DNA from: a virus
DNA: 64,000 nt
Strand: one strand, 5' to 3'
Virus record (IMG/VR): IMGVR_UViG_3300042691_028354
Span: 22,493 to 86,492 of that record
Numbering within the stretch: the first letter of the stretch is position 1; each line of letters opens with the position of its first letter. Of this stretch, positions 47,534 through 58,137 are shown piece after piece. The position numbers and the translations under genes were made by a program. The notes below the pieces were generated by a model. The model saw only the letters and a list, made by a program, of their open reading frames with translations. It was not told where the DNA came from and made no database searches.

Positions 47534-49450
47534 GTGGCAAGAGTGAAGTTCAATGTCAACGGATCTGGCGTTGATGCTGAGGGCAAGGTCATTGCGGCGG
47601 GCCAAAGTGGCACCGAAGCCAACCTTCTGCTCTCTTCCATCGCCGCGCCCGGTACTGCTGTCTCCGGTGACCTCTGGAACGAATCTGGCGTTCTCAAGTT
47701 CTACAACGGCGCCACGACCAAGACGATCGCTTTCACCGACTCCAGCATTACTGGGTCAGCCGCCAGCCTGACGACCTCTCGCACCATCAGCCTTGGTGGA
47801 GACCTTTCCGGCTCGGCATCCTTCAACGGCACTTCCGACATCACAATCACCGCCACGATCGCTGCGGATTCGATTGCCCTCGGCACGGACACGACTGGCG
47901 ACTACGTCGCGACCATTGGCGGCACCGCCAATCAGGTCACAGTTGCCGGCGCCGGTACCGAAGGCCGTGGCGTCACCCTCTCACTGCCGCAGGACATCGC
48001 CACCTCAAGCGCCGTCAGCTTCGGCTCGGTCACGACCTCTGGTGATGTTGCGGTCAACGGTGGCGACATCACGACCACGGCGACCACGGCGACGATCTTC
48101 AACGCCAACGCCACAACACTCAGCATTGGCAACGCAGCCACCACGCTCAGCATCGGCGCAACGACCGGTACGACGACTGTTGAGAACAGCCTCATCGTCG
48201 ACGGCGACCTCACGGTCAATGGCACGACGACAACGGTCAACTCCACGACCATCACGACTGACGACGTCGTCATCACCCTTGGCGGCGACACTGCCCCAGT
48301 GGCCGACGACAACAAGGACCGTGGCGTCGAGTTCCGCTACCACAACGGCAGTGCGGCCAAGGTCGGCTTCTTCGGTTACGACGACTCCACCGGCAAGTTC
48401 ACCTTCATCCCCGACGCCACGAACTCCTCCGAGGTCTTCAGTGGCACCAAGGGAACCATTGACGTTGGCTCGGTCGAAGCCTCCACACTGTTCGTGGACT
48501 CCATCGAGATTGACACCACTGGTGCGAGCTCGGCCCAGGTGCTGGCCTACGACGGCACCAAGTTCGCTCCAACGACACTCGTAGCGGCATCGGTCTTCAA
48601 CACCTTCTCCGTATCCGGTCAGAGCGACGTCGTCGCCGACTCGGCCACTGACACGCTGACCCTTGTTGCTGGCACTGGCGTCACCATCACGACGAACGCC
48701 ACAACCGACACGATCACGATCACCAACGACGGCGTCACAAGCCTCACCGGGACCGCCAACGAGATTGTGGTGTCCGGCTCGAGTGGCGCAGTCACTCTGT
48801 CGCTCCCCGACACGATCAACGCCAACACGACCGGTTCAGCCGCCACCCTCACGACGTCTCGCACGATCAGCCTTGGTGGGGATCTTTCTGGCAGTGCATC
48901 GTTCAACGGCTCGGCAGACATCACGATCACGGCGACCATCGCTGCGGACTCCGTCGCCCTCGGCACCGATACGACCGGTAACTTCGTCGCCGGCATCACC
49001 GGCACGGCCAATCAGGTCAGTGTCTCCGGCTCTGGTTCTGAGAACGCTGCGGTCACCCTCAGCCTCCCCCAGGACATCGCCACCAGCTCTGCCCCGACCT
49101 TCGCTGCGCTCAATGTCAGTGATGGATCGACTTCTGCTCAGACCGACTTTGACTCGACCACCACGACGTCGACCTCAACTGCTTCCATCAAGAGCGTCAC
49201 CGCATCCTCGTATCGCTCGATGCGCTACACGATTCAGGCGACACAAGGAACGAACTACATGGTCACCGAGATCCTTGCTGTCCACAACGGCACCTCGGTG
49301 AACTACACCGAGTACGGCACGATCGTGATCGGAACCGCTCCAGCATCGTTTGACGTGGACATTGACTCAGGAAGTCTTCGACTGCTTACCACCCCGGCTA
49401 CGGCAAACTCCACGACATTCCGAGTTCACAGCGTCGCCCTGGCCGCTTAG
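47534..49450 (+). CDS. Long tail fibre with duplicated modules
   Basis: A 638-aa protein. Two copies of a TSRTISLGGDLSGSASFNG module of about 85 residues flank one copy of the DDNKDRG / GFFGYDDSTGKF module also present twice in the gene at 34368. The last 110 residues form the domain shared with the previous fibre. GTG start. Ser/Thr/Gly-rich, beta fibrous. Confidence 0.8.
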   Translation: MARVKFNVNGSGVDAEGKVIAAGQSGTEANLLLSSIAAPGTAVSGDLWNESGVLKFYNGATTKTIAFTDSSITGSAASLTTSRTISLGGDLSGSASFNGTSDITITATIAADSIALGTDTTGDYVATIGGTANQVTVAGAGTEGRGVTLSLPQDIATSSAVSFGSVTTSGDVAVNGGDITTTATTATIFNANATTLSIGNAATTLSIGATTGTTTVENSLIVDGDLTVNGTTTTVNSTTITTDDVVITLGGDTAPVADDNKDRGVEFRYHNGSAAKVGFFGYDDSTGKFTFIPDATNSSEVFSGTKGTIDVGSVEASTLFVDSIEIDTTGASSAQVLAYDGTKFAPTTLVAASVFNTFSVSGQSDVVADSATDTLTLVAGTGVTITTNATTDTITITNDGVTSLTGTANEIVVSGSSGAVTLSLPDTINANTTGSAATLTTSRTISLGGDLSGSASFNGSADITITATIAADSVALGTDTTGNFVAGITGTANQVSVSGSGSENAAVTLSLPQDIATSSAPTFAALNVSDGSTSAQTDFDSTTTTSTSTASIKSVTASSYRSMRYTIQATQGTNYMVTEILAVHNGTSVNYTEYGTIVIGTAPASFDVDIDSGSLRLLTTPATANSTTFRVHSVALAA

Positions 49451-52084
<2,634 letters not shown>

Positions 52085-52090
52085 CGACAC

Positions 52091-52900
52091 ATGAAGAACT
52101 ATCGCCTTACCTTCCCCGCAGGGAAGTCGGGCCACATCGCGGTGTACGACGATCTGATTCCGGCTGATGTCTGCGTCCAGTTGGTGCGTGAATGCGAGAT
52201 CAACACTGACAGATTTCATGAGGGCGTGACACTTGGCGGACCGATTAGTCACATCAAGTGCAGCCTAGATCTTCCTCTTGACCCGGACGGTTGTGGGTTC
52301 GAGTGGTGGGAGGGTTCTGCGGCGATGCTCCACGGAAGGATCATGCAATCAGTGGTCCCCGCGTTCAATCACTACCTTGAGACCTATGTGGATCTACACA
52401 TTCCGTTTCTGTTCGGAGACACGGGTTATCGAGTTCAAAAATACGCAAAGGGTCAAGGTTTCTATCGCCGCCACGTAGACGCAACCCCATGGGACCCGTC
52501 CTCCCGGAATCGCCTGCTCGCAATGGTGATGTACCTCAACACGGTTCAGCACGGCGGCGAGACATGGTTCCCCGATCGAGATGTCAAAGTAGAGGCCGTT
52601 CAGGGTCGCGTTGCCATGTTCCCTGCTGGGTGGACCTTCCCCCATCAGGGCATGTTGCCGCTTTCGGGTGACAAGTGGATCATCAGCACGTTCATCGTTC
52701 CTCAATCACTTGATGAGGCGCACGAACATCAACATCAAGAACACTCAAACCACGAGTACCACCCCGAAGAGACTCTAATCGAGTCCCAGCCCATCCTCCC
52801 TGGGACACCTCCACGGGTCGGCATGGCCGAAGAGATCATCCCCGCTATGCCGGTTGTTCCCTTTGACCAGTTCGACATGTCCCCGGACTTCACTAAGTAG
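52091..52900 (+). CDS. Prolyl-4-hydroxylase-like 2OG-Fe(II) oxygenase
   Basis: A 269-aa protein. The double-stranded beta-helix iron set is H128-x-D130 (RRHVDAT) and H185 (FPHQGM), with K195 (GDKWIISTF) as the 2-oxoglutarate-binding basic residue. Between them are MYLNT and GGETWFP, typical of the P4Hc group. The C-terminal 60 residues are His/Glu/Pro-rich and probably flexible. Encoded 10 nt after a collagen-like fibre and 7 nt before a glycosyltransferase. Substrate is not proven. The adjacent fibre prolines are the obvious candidate, host proteins another. Confidence 0.87.
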   Translation: MKNYRLTFPAGKSGHIAVYDDLIPADVCVQLVRECEINTDRFHEGVTLGGPISHIKCSLDLPLDPDGCGFEWWEGSAAMLHGRIMQSVVPAFNHYLETYVDLHIPFLFGDTGYRVQKYAKGQGFYRRHVDATPWDPSSRNRLLAMVMYLNTVQHGGETWFPDRDVKVEAVQGRVAMFPAGWTFPHQGMLPLSGDKWIISTFIVPQSLDEAHEHQHQEHSNHEYHPEETLIESQPILPGTPPRVGMAEEIIPAMPVVPFDQFDMSPDFTK

Positions 52901-52906
52901 GGCGTT

Positions 52907-53983
52907 GTGCGAATCGCGGTCTACTCCATTGCTAAGAATGAGGAGCAGTTCATTGAACGATGGGCTGCATCTGCGGCAGAAGCAGACTTGGTCGTCCTAG
53001 CCGACACCGGGTCAACAGATCAGACAGTGGACATCGCTATGGGGTTGGGCGTGGCTGTTCATTCCATCACGGTCTCGCCGTGGCGATTCGATGACGCTCG
53101 CAACGCGGCCCTCTCGATGATCTCGCCGGCGATTGACCTGTGCATCGCGCTTGATGCCGATGAAGTGCTCCAGCCCGGTTGGCGCGATCACCTTGAGTCG
53201 CTTGATCCTGTCGTCACTCGGCCTCGCTACAAGTACGTGTGGTCCTGGAACGAGGATGGGAGTGAGGGCCTTTCCTACTCGGGCGACAAGATCCACAGCC
53301 GAAGTGGCTACCGATGGAAGCATCCAGTCCATGAGGTCCTGACGCCATCGCTCGGCCTCCAAGAAGTACATGGTTGGTGCGGACTTGAGATCCACCATCA
53401 TCCAGATCACACGAAGAGTCGCGGTCAGTATGGGCCTTTGCTCGAGTGGGCAGTGCAAGAGGACCCTTACGACGACCGCAACGCCTACTACCTCGGCCGG
53501 GAGTACTCCTACAAGCAGGACTGGGAGAAGGCGAAGCCCGAGCTCCTCCGGTATCTGGATCTACCCGGTGCGACATGGCCACCGGAACGCTCCGCAGCAA
53601 AGCGCCTTCTAGCCAAGTGCGAACCAGAGCGTGCGGAGTTCTGGTTGCTGTCGGCCGCCGCCGAGGCACCAGGCCGCAGGGAGCCGTGGGTTGATCTCGC
53701 TGAGCACTACCACGACACCCTTCGATGGGCCGATTGCTACTCCTCGGCCCTGCGTGCGCTGGGAATCACAGAGAAGCCATTGGAGTACATCTGTGAGGAT
53801 CGGGCGTGGGGGGCACTCCCGCATGACCTCGCGGGGATCTCTGCGTATCACCTTGGTCTCCCATCATGTCTTGACCATGGGGCGACGGCAGTGTTGATCG
53901 AGCCGTCCAATGATCGCCTTATCGAGAACTACGCCTTCTACGTCCAGCGATTCGGTATGGATGACGCCAAAGAAACGGTGTAG
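52907..53983 (+). CDS. GT2 glycosyltransferase with TPR-like C-terminus
   Basis: A 358-aa protein. N-terminal GT-A fold: IAVYSIAKNEEQFIERW, VLADTGSTDQT, FDDARNAAL and the metal-binding DAD at 83-85 in IALDADEVL. The C-terminal half is helical repeats (RNAYYLGREYSYKQDWEKA) like TPRs that in other enzymes hold protein acceptors. GTG start, directly after the oxygenase. Thr-rich collagen-like fibre is a plausible acceptor, by inference. Confidence 0.85.
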   Translation: MRIAVYSIAKNEEQFIERWAASAAEADLVVLADTGSTDQTVDIAMGLGVAVHSITVSPWRFDDARNAALSMISPAIDLCIALDADEVLQPGWRDHLESLDPVVTRPRYKYVWSWNEDGSEGLSYSGDKIHSRSGYRWKHPVHEVLTPSLGLQEVHGWCGLEIHHHPDHTKSRGQYGPLLEWAVQEDPYDDRNAYYLGREYSYKQDWEKAKPELLRYLDLPGATWPPERSAAKRLLAKCEPERAEFWLLSAAAEAPGRREPWVDLAEHYHDTLRWADCYSSALRALGITEKPLEYICEDRAWGALPHDLAGISAYHLGLPSCLDHGATAVLIEPSNDRLIENYAFYVQRFGMDDAKETV

Positions 53984-53993
53984 GCGATCTTGC

Positions 53994-53999
53994 TAGACT
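53994..53999 (+). promoter_or_regulatory. -10-like box TAGACT
   Basis: TAGACT ends 5 nt before a GTG at 54005, 27 nt upstream of and in frame with ATG 54032. The same hexamer precedes the genes at 52091 and 55068. Confidence 0.35.
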
Positions 54000-54031
54000 G
54001 ACTGGTGCTTACTGGAACTGGAGAGACTCCG

Positions 54032-54814
54032 ATGACTGACATCCCACCCCTGGCCGATCCACCTCCGGCACCCGAGCCTCCAGCGCGTCCTCCTCGCCGT
54101 CTAGGCGACGAGCCGAGACAGATGGGTGGAGTCGGCTACTTCGAGAAGACGATCGGGGTGAACGACAACGTCGGCATGTTTGCCTTCACGGGTGCCCAGT
54201 GGATCGAGAACATGCCTGGCATCACGCCGGATGATCGGTGCGACATCGGCTCATGGGGCCCGGTGACCTTCCACGGGCCGACCGTCGGAACCGACGTTGA
54301 CTCCTGCTCCTGCGGTCGCGTGGACGCTGGCAACGAGTGGGTTGATGCACTGTGCTCCGGTCGCTACGTCCCTCACATGCAGAACAAGTGCTCACTTCAG
54401 GTCATTCCAGTTCCGCCCCAAGGGTTCATCTGGTACATCGAATACAAGGACTCAGAGAAAGAGGCCGAGTTCCTTCAGTGTCATTGGAATCACAACGCAC
54501 GAACGCTTCAGGAACTACTCAAACTCATGTTTGAGTGGCGTGATGCTTACGTTCTGCTCGGAGTCAATGACAACATCGCCACAACCGCGGATGCCGTTCT
54601 CACTGGACTTGAGGTGCCTGCGGATGTTGAAGAGTGGGTGCGCTCGAGTGTTCCCGACCAGTTTGTCATGCGTTTCCTCAATGGGGACGTCTCGGCACGC
54701 GAGCGGATCCTCCCGGTCCCGGAACTGCCCGATGAGGTATCTCAGTGGCTGTGGGCCAAAGTCATTGACGCACCGGCCTCGCTGCTGTCATTCGTGTCGG
54801 GAGCATCGTCGTGA
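54032..54814 (+). CDS. Hypothetical protein with Pro-rich N-terminus and Cys pairs
   Basis: A 260-aa protein. First 30 residues are Pro/Ala-rich, then a folded part with SCSCG and further Cys. ATG 54032 follows GGAGAG; leaderless GTG 54005 is also possible. No recognised family. GTGA overlap with the next gene. Confidence 0.62.
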   Translation: MTDIPPLADPPPAPEPPARPPRRLGDEPRQMGGVGYFEKTIGVNDNVGMFAFTGAQWIENMPGITPDDRCDIGSWGPVTFHGPTVGTDVDSCSCGRVDAGNEWVDALCSGRYVPHMQNKCSLQVIPVPPQGFIWYIEYKDSEKEAEFLQCHWNHNARTLQELLKLMFEWRDAYVLLGVNDNIATTADAVLTGLEVPADVEEWVRSSVPDQFVMRFLNGDVSARERILPVPELPDEVSQWLWAKVIDAPASLLSFVSGASS

Positions 54815-55029
54815 CGACATCACAGAACATTCTCCAGCACCGGATCGCCACTGATCCAGCAGTGTCGGTTGAGGTCCATGAAGGGACGTTCACCGACGAT
54901 CAACCTGGTTACCACCTCGTCTTCCGGTACGAGTACCTCGGAGGGTACCGATCCATCAGCGTGAAGGACCGAGAGGTTCTTGAAGGCCTGGCGGACCAGA
55001 TCAAGGCGATTCTTTCTGCGCCCCAGTGA
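54811..55029 (+). CDS. Hypothetical small protein, 72 aa
   Basis: Beta-alpha fold likely, with HLVFRYEYLGGYRSISV strands. GTG start overlaps the previous TGA. Unknown function. Confidence 0.6.
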   Translation: MTTSQNILQHRIATDPAVSVEVHEGTFTDDQPGYHLVFRYEYLGGYRSISVKDREVLEGLADQIKAILSAPQ

Positions 55030-55055
55030 CATCCACCGTGTGACTGCAACGGGAT

Positions 55056-55061
55056 TAGACT
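55056..55061 (+). promoter_or_regulatory. -10-like box TAGACT, possibly leaderless
   Basis: TAGACT ends 6 nt before ATG 55068. No ribosome-binding site between. Same hexamer as at 52079 and 53994. Confidence 0.4.
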
Positions 55062-55067
55062 GACCCC

Positions 55068-55238
55068 ATGGAGATCTCTGTCCAGTCGGGCGACCTCATC
55101 GAGGCGTTGTCGGAGCGCATAGCGACGATGACCATAGAGTTGGAAACTACGCGTCTAGCCCTTCGTCAGGCACAGGATGTGATTGTTGTCCTTGAGAGAG
55201 ATCGTCGCGAACCTACCGGTCCTCCGCCATCCCCTTAG
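55068..55238 (+). CDS. Small helical protein, paralog of the gene at 55464
   Basis: A 56-aa protein. LIEALSERIATMTIELETTRLALRQ aligns without gaps to the start of the 55464 product. Probable coiled coil with a Pro-rich end. Function unknown. Confidence 0.6.
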   Translation: MEISVQSGDLIEALSERIATMTIELETTRLALRQAQDVIVVLERDRREPTGPPPSP

Positions 55239-55308
55239 GGGATCAGACGAAGCGGTCTGTACCGTTGGTAAGATCGTCACTCGGAATCAACATGCAGGGG
55301 AGGTACTC

Positions 55309-55413
55309 ATGCTCGCTCACATCACCATTGAAGAAATCCCGTTCATGCTGTCGATGGGACTCGCCGGTCTAGTCGGTGGCGCTGTCGCTTTCGTGCTGGC
55401 ACGTCGCCCCTGA
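55309..55413 (+). CDS. 34-aa single-TM peptide
   Basis: ATG follows GGGGAGG. Short polar start with EEIPF, then a TM helix (about 13-31) and RRP. Tiny membrane proteins like this are common in phages; role unknown. It lies between two paralogous genes. Confidence 0.55.
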   Translation: MLAHITIEEIPFMLSMGLAGLVGGAVAFVLARRP

Positions 55414-55426
55414 GCAGTCTCGGCCG

Positions 55427-55455
55427 TTGAGGTGGGGCTATACAGCATCTACACT
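55427..55455 (+). promoter_or_regulatory. Promoter TTGAGG-N17-TACACT
   Basis: TTGAGG at 55427-55432, a 17-nt spacer, TACACT at 55450-55455, and 8 nt to ATG 55464 with no ribosome site. The best sigma70-like promoter I found in the window. Confidence 0.6.
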
Positions 55456-55463
55456 GTTCACCT

Positions 55464-55694
55464 ATGAACATTGAGATTGCTTCACACGAACTGATTGACG
55501 CCCTTTCAGACCGTCTCGCCAAGATCACGGTCGAGCTGGAGACCACTAAGCTTGCCCTGAGCAAGACTCAGGAAGCGCTGGCTACTCAGATCGAGGAGAA
55601 CATGTCCCTTCGGGCACCGACACTCCCCGAAGTCATTGCGCCAATCAACCCCGCAGGGGTCCCGTTGGCGTCCGAGTCAACCCCTTCGGCATGA
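55464..55694 (+). CDS. Small helical protein, paralog of the gene at 55068
   Basis: A 76-aa protein. LIDALSDRLAKITVELETTKLALSK matches the 55068 product, with a longer coiled coil and a Pro/Ala-rich tail. ATGA overlap with the PP-loop gene. Confidence 0.65.
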   Translation: MNIEIASHELIDALSDRLAKITVELETTKLALSKTQEALATQIEENMSLRAPTLPEVIAPINPAGVPLASESTPSA

Positions 55695-56464
55695 GCCGTA
55701 CTGTTGTTTGGTTCTCGGCCGGCGCTGCGAGCGCGGTGGCGACGAAACTCGTCCTTGCCGAGAAACCCGACGACGTTGTCATTGCTTACACCGATCCCGG
55801 CAACGAGCATCCCGACAACCAACGCTTCATTGCCGACTGTGAGAAGTGGTTCGGCCAGGAGGTGCTGCGTCTGAAGTCCGCCAAGTACGAGGACTGCTGG
55901 CAGGTCTGGACAGAGCGCCGCTTCATCAACGGACCTATTGGAGCGCTCTGCACCACCGAGATGAAAAAGAAGGTCCGCCGTTCATTCCAGCGCCACGATG
56001 ACATTCAGGTCTTCGGGTTCACGGCCGAGGAAGAGCATCGAGCCGACCGATTCCGAGAGCAGAACCTTGAGGTTGATCTCCGCACGCCTCTAATCGAGCG
56101 TGGACTGACCAAGGACGACTGCCTTTCCATTGTTGAGCGCTCGGGCATTGAACTGCCGGCCATGTATCGCCTCGGCTATCGCAACGCGAACTGCGTCGGC
56201 TGCGTCAAGGGCGGCATGGGTTACTGGAACAAGATCCGGCGCGACTTCCCTGAGACCTTCGAGCGCATGGCCCTGCTTGAGCGTGAGATCGGCGCAAGCA
56301 TGCTCAAGGACAAAGGCGGGCGCCTATTCCTTGATGAACTGGATCCCGATCGCGGCAACCACGCCGACGAACCGTCCTTTGAGTGTGGTCTGCTGTGTGC
56401 TGCGGCGGAAGAAGAACTGCTTCAGGCCGAAGTCGAGTTTGCGGTTGAAGCCTGCGACGTGTGA
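55691..56464 (+). CDS. PAPS-reductase-like protein with altered PP-loop
   Basis: A 257-aa protein. The N-terminal loop is SAGAASA (residues 9-15), where SGGKDS is expected, so Lys and Asp are missing. YTDPGNEHPDN, CTTEMKKKVRR and GFTAEEEHRADR follow, then NCVGCVKGGMGYWNKIRRDFPETF. The body is that of phage PP-loop proteins. It may bind a different nucleotide or be non-catalytic. Confidence 0.78.
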   Translation: MSRTVVWFSAGAASAVATKLVLAEKPDDVVIAYTDPGNEHPDNQRFIADCEKWFGQEVLRLKSAKYEDCWQVWTERRFINGPIGALCTTEMKKKVRRSFQRHDDIQVFGFTAEEEHRADRFREQNLEVDLRTPLIERGLTKDDCLSIVERSGIELPAMYRLGYRNANCVGCVKGGMGYWNKIRRDFPETFERMALLEREIGASMLKDKGGRLFLDELDPDRGNHADEPSFECGLLCAAAEEELLQAEVEFAVEACDV

Positions 56465-56471
56465 GCCGGTC

Positions 56472-56804
56472 GTGACTTCTACCGACATGATGTGGCACGA
56501 CGATGGTCATGAGGTTTGGCTTGAGCTCAACCGATCGGAACTGTCCGTTCTCGGAGTGAAGTGCCCTGATCACTCAACCGATGCGACGTGCCGGCCACGT
56601 GGAACCTGTGTAGTCGATTACTTCGTCACCGTCTACGGACTTGAAGTCAACGTAGGAACCTGCGAGCCGGCTGGCACCATCCCGGTCGCATGGTCACTCA
56701 TTGGTGATGCCTATGACCTTGACACCTGTCAGGTATGGATCATCCCCACGACTGATGACGTCTTTGCGGCGTGGGCCACGACACAACGGGCAGAACCCGA
56801 GTGA
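56472..56804 (+). CDS. Hypothetical protein, 110 aa
   Basis: Beta-rich, with paired Cys in CPDHSTDATCRPRGTC. GTG 56472 chosen; ATG 56487 possible. GTGA overlap with the methyltransferase. Unknown function. Confidence 0.6.
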   Translation: MTSTDMMWHDDGHEVWLELNRSELSVLGVKCPDHSTDATCRPRGTCVVDYFVTVYGLEVNVGTCEPAGTIPVAWSLIGDAYDLDTCQVWIIPTTDDVFAAWATTQRAEPE

Positions 56805-57370
56805 AACTGCTCAATGCCGGATGTGGGACCCACTACGCCAAGGGATGGGTCAATAGTGATGTGTGGGTCAATCACGAGACCCAGCCCGACGTGGTGGTCG
56901 ACCCTGATGGCCGGTACCCATTCGTCGACGACACCTTTGACGGAATCTTCCTCGGCCACGTCCTCGAGCATGTGCCCTGGCCACAAGTGCCGGTATTCCT
57001 GCGCGAGATGAGTCGGATAGCGAAGCCCGGCGCCCACATGCTTGCGGTCGGTCCCGACACGGTTAGGACCCTTGAGTTGTGGAGAGCCGGGTCAGCACCG
57101 GACTGGCTGCTGGAAGCGGTGATCGAGCATCAGGAGATTGACCCCGAGGATCCTTCGATCCCGTTCTGGCCAGGAGCCTCCCATCACTGGAACTGCCACG
57201 AGGATCGTGTGATCGCCGTGCTTGACCATGTGGGCTTTCAGGGCATCCACTCGGTGGCAGATCGTGTAACGGGAACAACCGGATGGCGCGATCCCTACGA
57301 GAAGCGGATCACTTGGCCGGTGACAGCTTGGGCCAACTGGCAGTTCGCTCTGCGTTTCACCAACTACTGA
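56801..57370 (+). CDS. SAM-dependent methyltransferase
   Basis: A 189-aa class I fold: KLLNAGCGTHYAKGWVNSD as motif I, VVDPDGRYPFVDDTFDGIFLGHVLEHV as the acidic turn and LGHVLEH motif, then EMSRIAKPGAHM. Small-molecule or protein acceptor, not identifiable. It overlaps the convergent MarR-like gene by 7 nt. Confidence 0.83.
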   Translation: MKLLNAGCGTHYAKGWVNSDVWVNHETQPDVVVDPDGRYPFVDDTFDGIFLGHVLEHVPWPQVPVFLREMSRIAKPGAHMLAVGPDTVRTLELWRAGSAPDWLLEAVIEHQEIDPEDPSIPFWPGASHHWNCHEDRVIAVLDHVGFQGIHSVADRVTGTTGWRDPYEKRITWPVTAWANWQFALRFTNY

Positions 57371-57786
57371 GTGCTATCACTCACCTCATCGGCGGCCTTA
57401 TTGACCGCTCGGATGATCGCATCAAGAGCAAGACGTACATCAGGGTGCGAAAGCGTGTCTTCAACGCGCAGTCGGTAGCGGTTTCGGCCGGTCGAACGCG
57501 TCCTCTCCAGCAACTCGGTGCGGACAAGACGCGTCATCTGTTTGGCGATGGTTGATTCTGTCGTTCCGATGCGGAATGCAGCCTCTTGAAGCGAAGAGTT
57601 GGGATGGCTCGCCAGGTCGAACAACAGTCGGCCATGTGGACTGAGTAGCGACACATCGTCCCCGCGATAGGTGACAACGGCGTGCGCATCCAGGCATCGC
57701 AACACGGCGTCGACGACGTCATCGGGATCGGTGTAACCCGCGATAGCGGCCCGCAGCGGTTCGCTCAAAGAGTGTTCGCTAGTCAT
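57364..57786 (-). CDS. MarR-like winged-helix regulator
   Basis: A 140-aa protein with LLSPHGRLLFDLASHPNSSLQEAAFRIGTTESTIAKQMTRLV as the HTH and RSTGRNRYRL as the wing. Only minus-strand gene in the right third, divergent from the operon starting at 57859. Likely controls that operon and itself through the sites in the gap. Confidence 0.75.
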   Translation of the reverse strand: MTSEHSLSEPLRAAIAGYTDPDDVVDAVLRCLDAHAVVTYRGDDVSLLSPHGRLLFDLASHPNSSLQEAAFRIGTTESTIAKQMTRLVRTELLERTRSTGRNRYRLRVEDTLSHPDVRLALDAIIRAVNKAADEVSDSTQ

Positions 57787-57827
57787 AGAGATAAGCTGTA
57801 AGCGTACTCGCTAACAACGCCCGAAGT

Positions 57828-57855
57828 GTGTCCATGTACATTGCTAACATGACAC
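57828..57855. promoter_or_regulatory. Near-perfect inverted repeat, candidate operator
   Basis: GTGTCCATGT (57828-57837) and ACATGACAC (57847-57855) are inverted copies with one missing base. A -10-like TAACAT at 57845-57850 lies in it, 8 nt before ATG 57859. A smaller AGCG-TACT-CGCT repeat lies at 57801-57812. Confidence 0.5.
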
Positions 57856-57858
57856 AGT

Positions 57859-58137
57859 ATGGATGGCGCTTCCACCGACGCAACCAGTGACACGGATTGG
57901 GGCGCCGCCCTGACACGGGTCAGCGAGCTCTCGGCAACGACCCGACGCTGCGCCATGGGCAAGTTGCTTCAGGACGCGCCAGACGAGTTCCGGGCACTGC
58001 TCGAGGACCGAATGGCGAATGACGGTATCTCCAGCCGCCGCATTCACGAAGAACTCGCCATCGCTGGGATCCGAGTTGGTCGCGACACCTTGTCGCTCCA
58101 CCGAGCGAATCGGTGCATCTGCATGGGGGACAAATGA
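57859..58137 (+). CDS. Small helix-turn-helix protein
   Basis: A 92-aa protein: CAMGKLLQDAPDEFRALLEDRM, then SSRRIHEELAIAGIRVGRDTLSLHRANRCIC. This Cys-flanked HTH layout is common in actinophage DNA-binding proteins. Starts the right-hand operon, ATGA overlap with the next gene. Confidence 0.72.
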   Translation: MDGASTDATSDTDWGAALTRVSELSATTRRCAMGKLLQDAPDEFRALLEDRMANDGISSRRIHEELAIAGIRVGRDTLSLHRANRCICMGDK

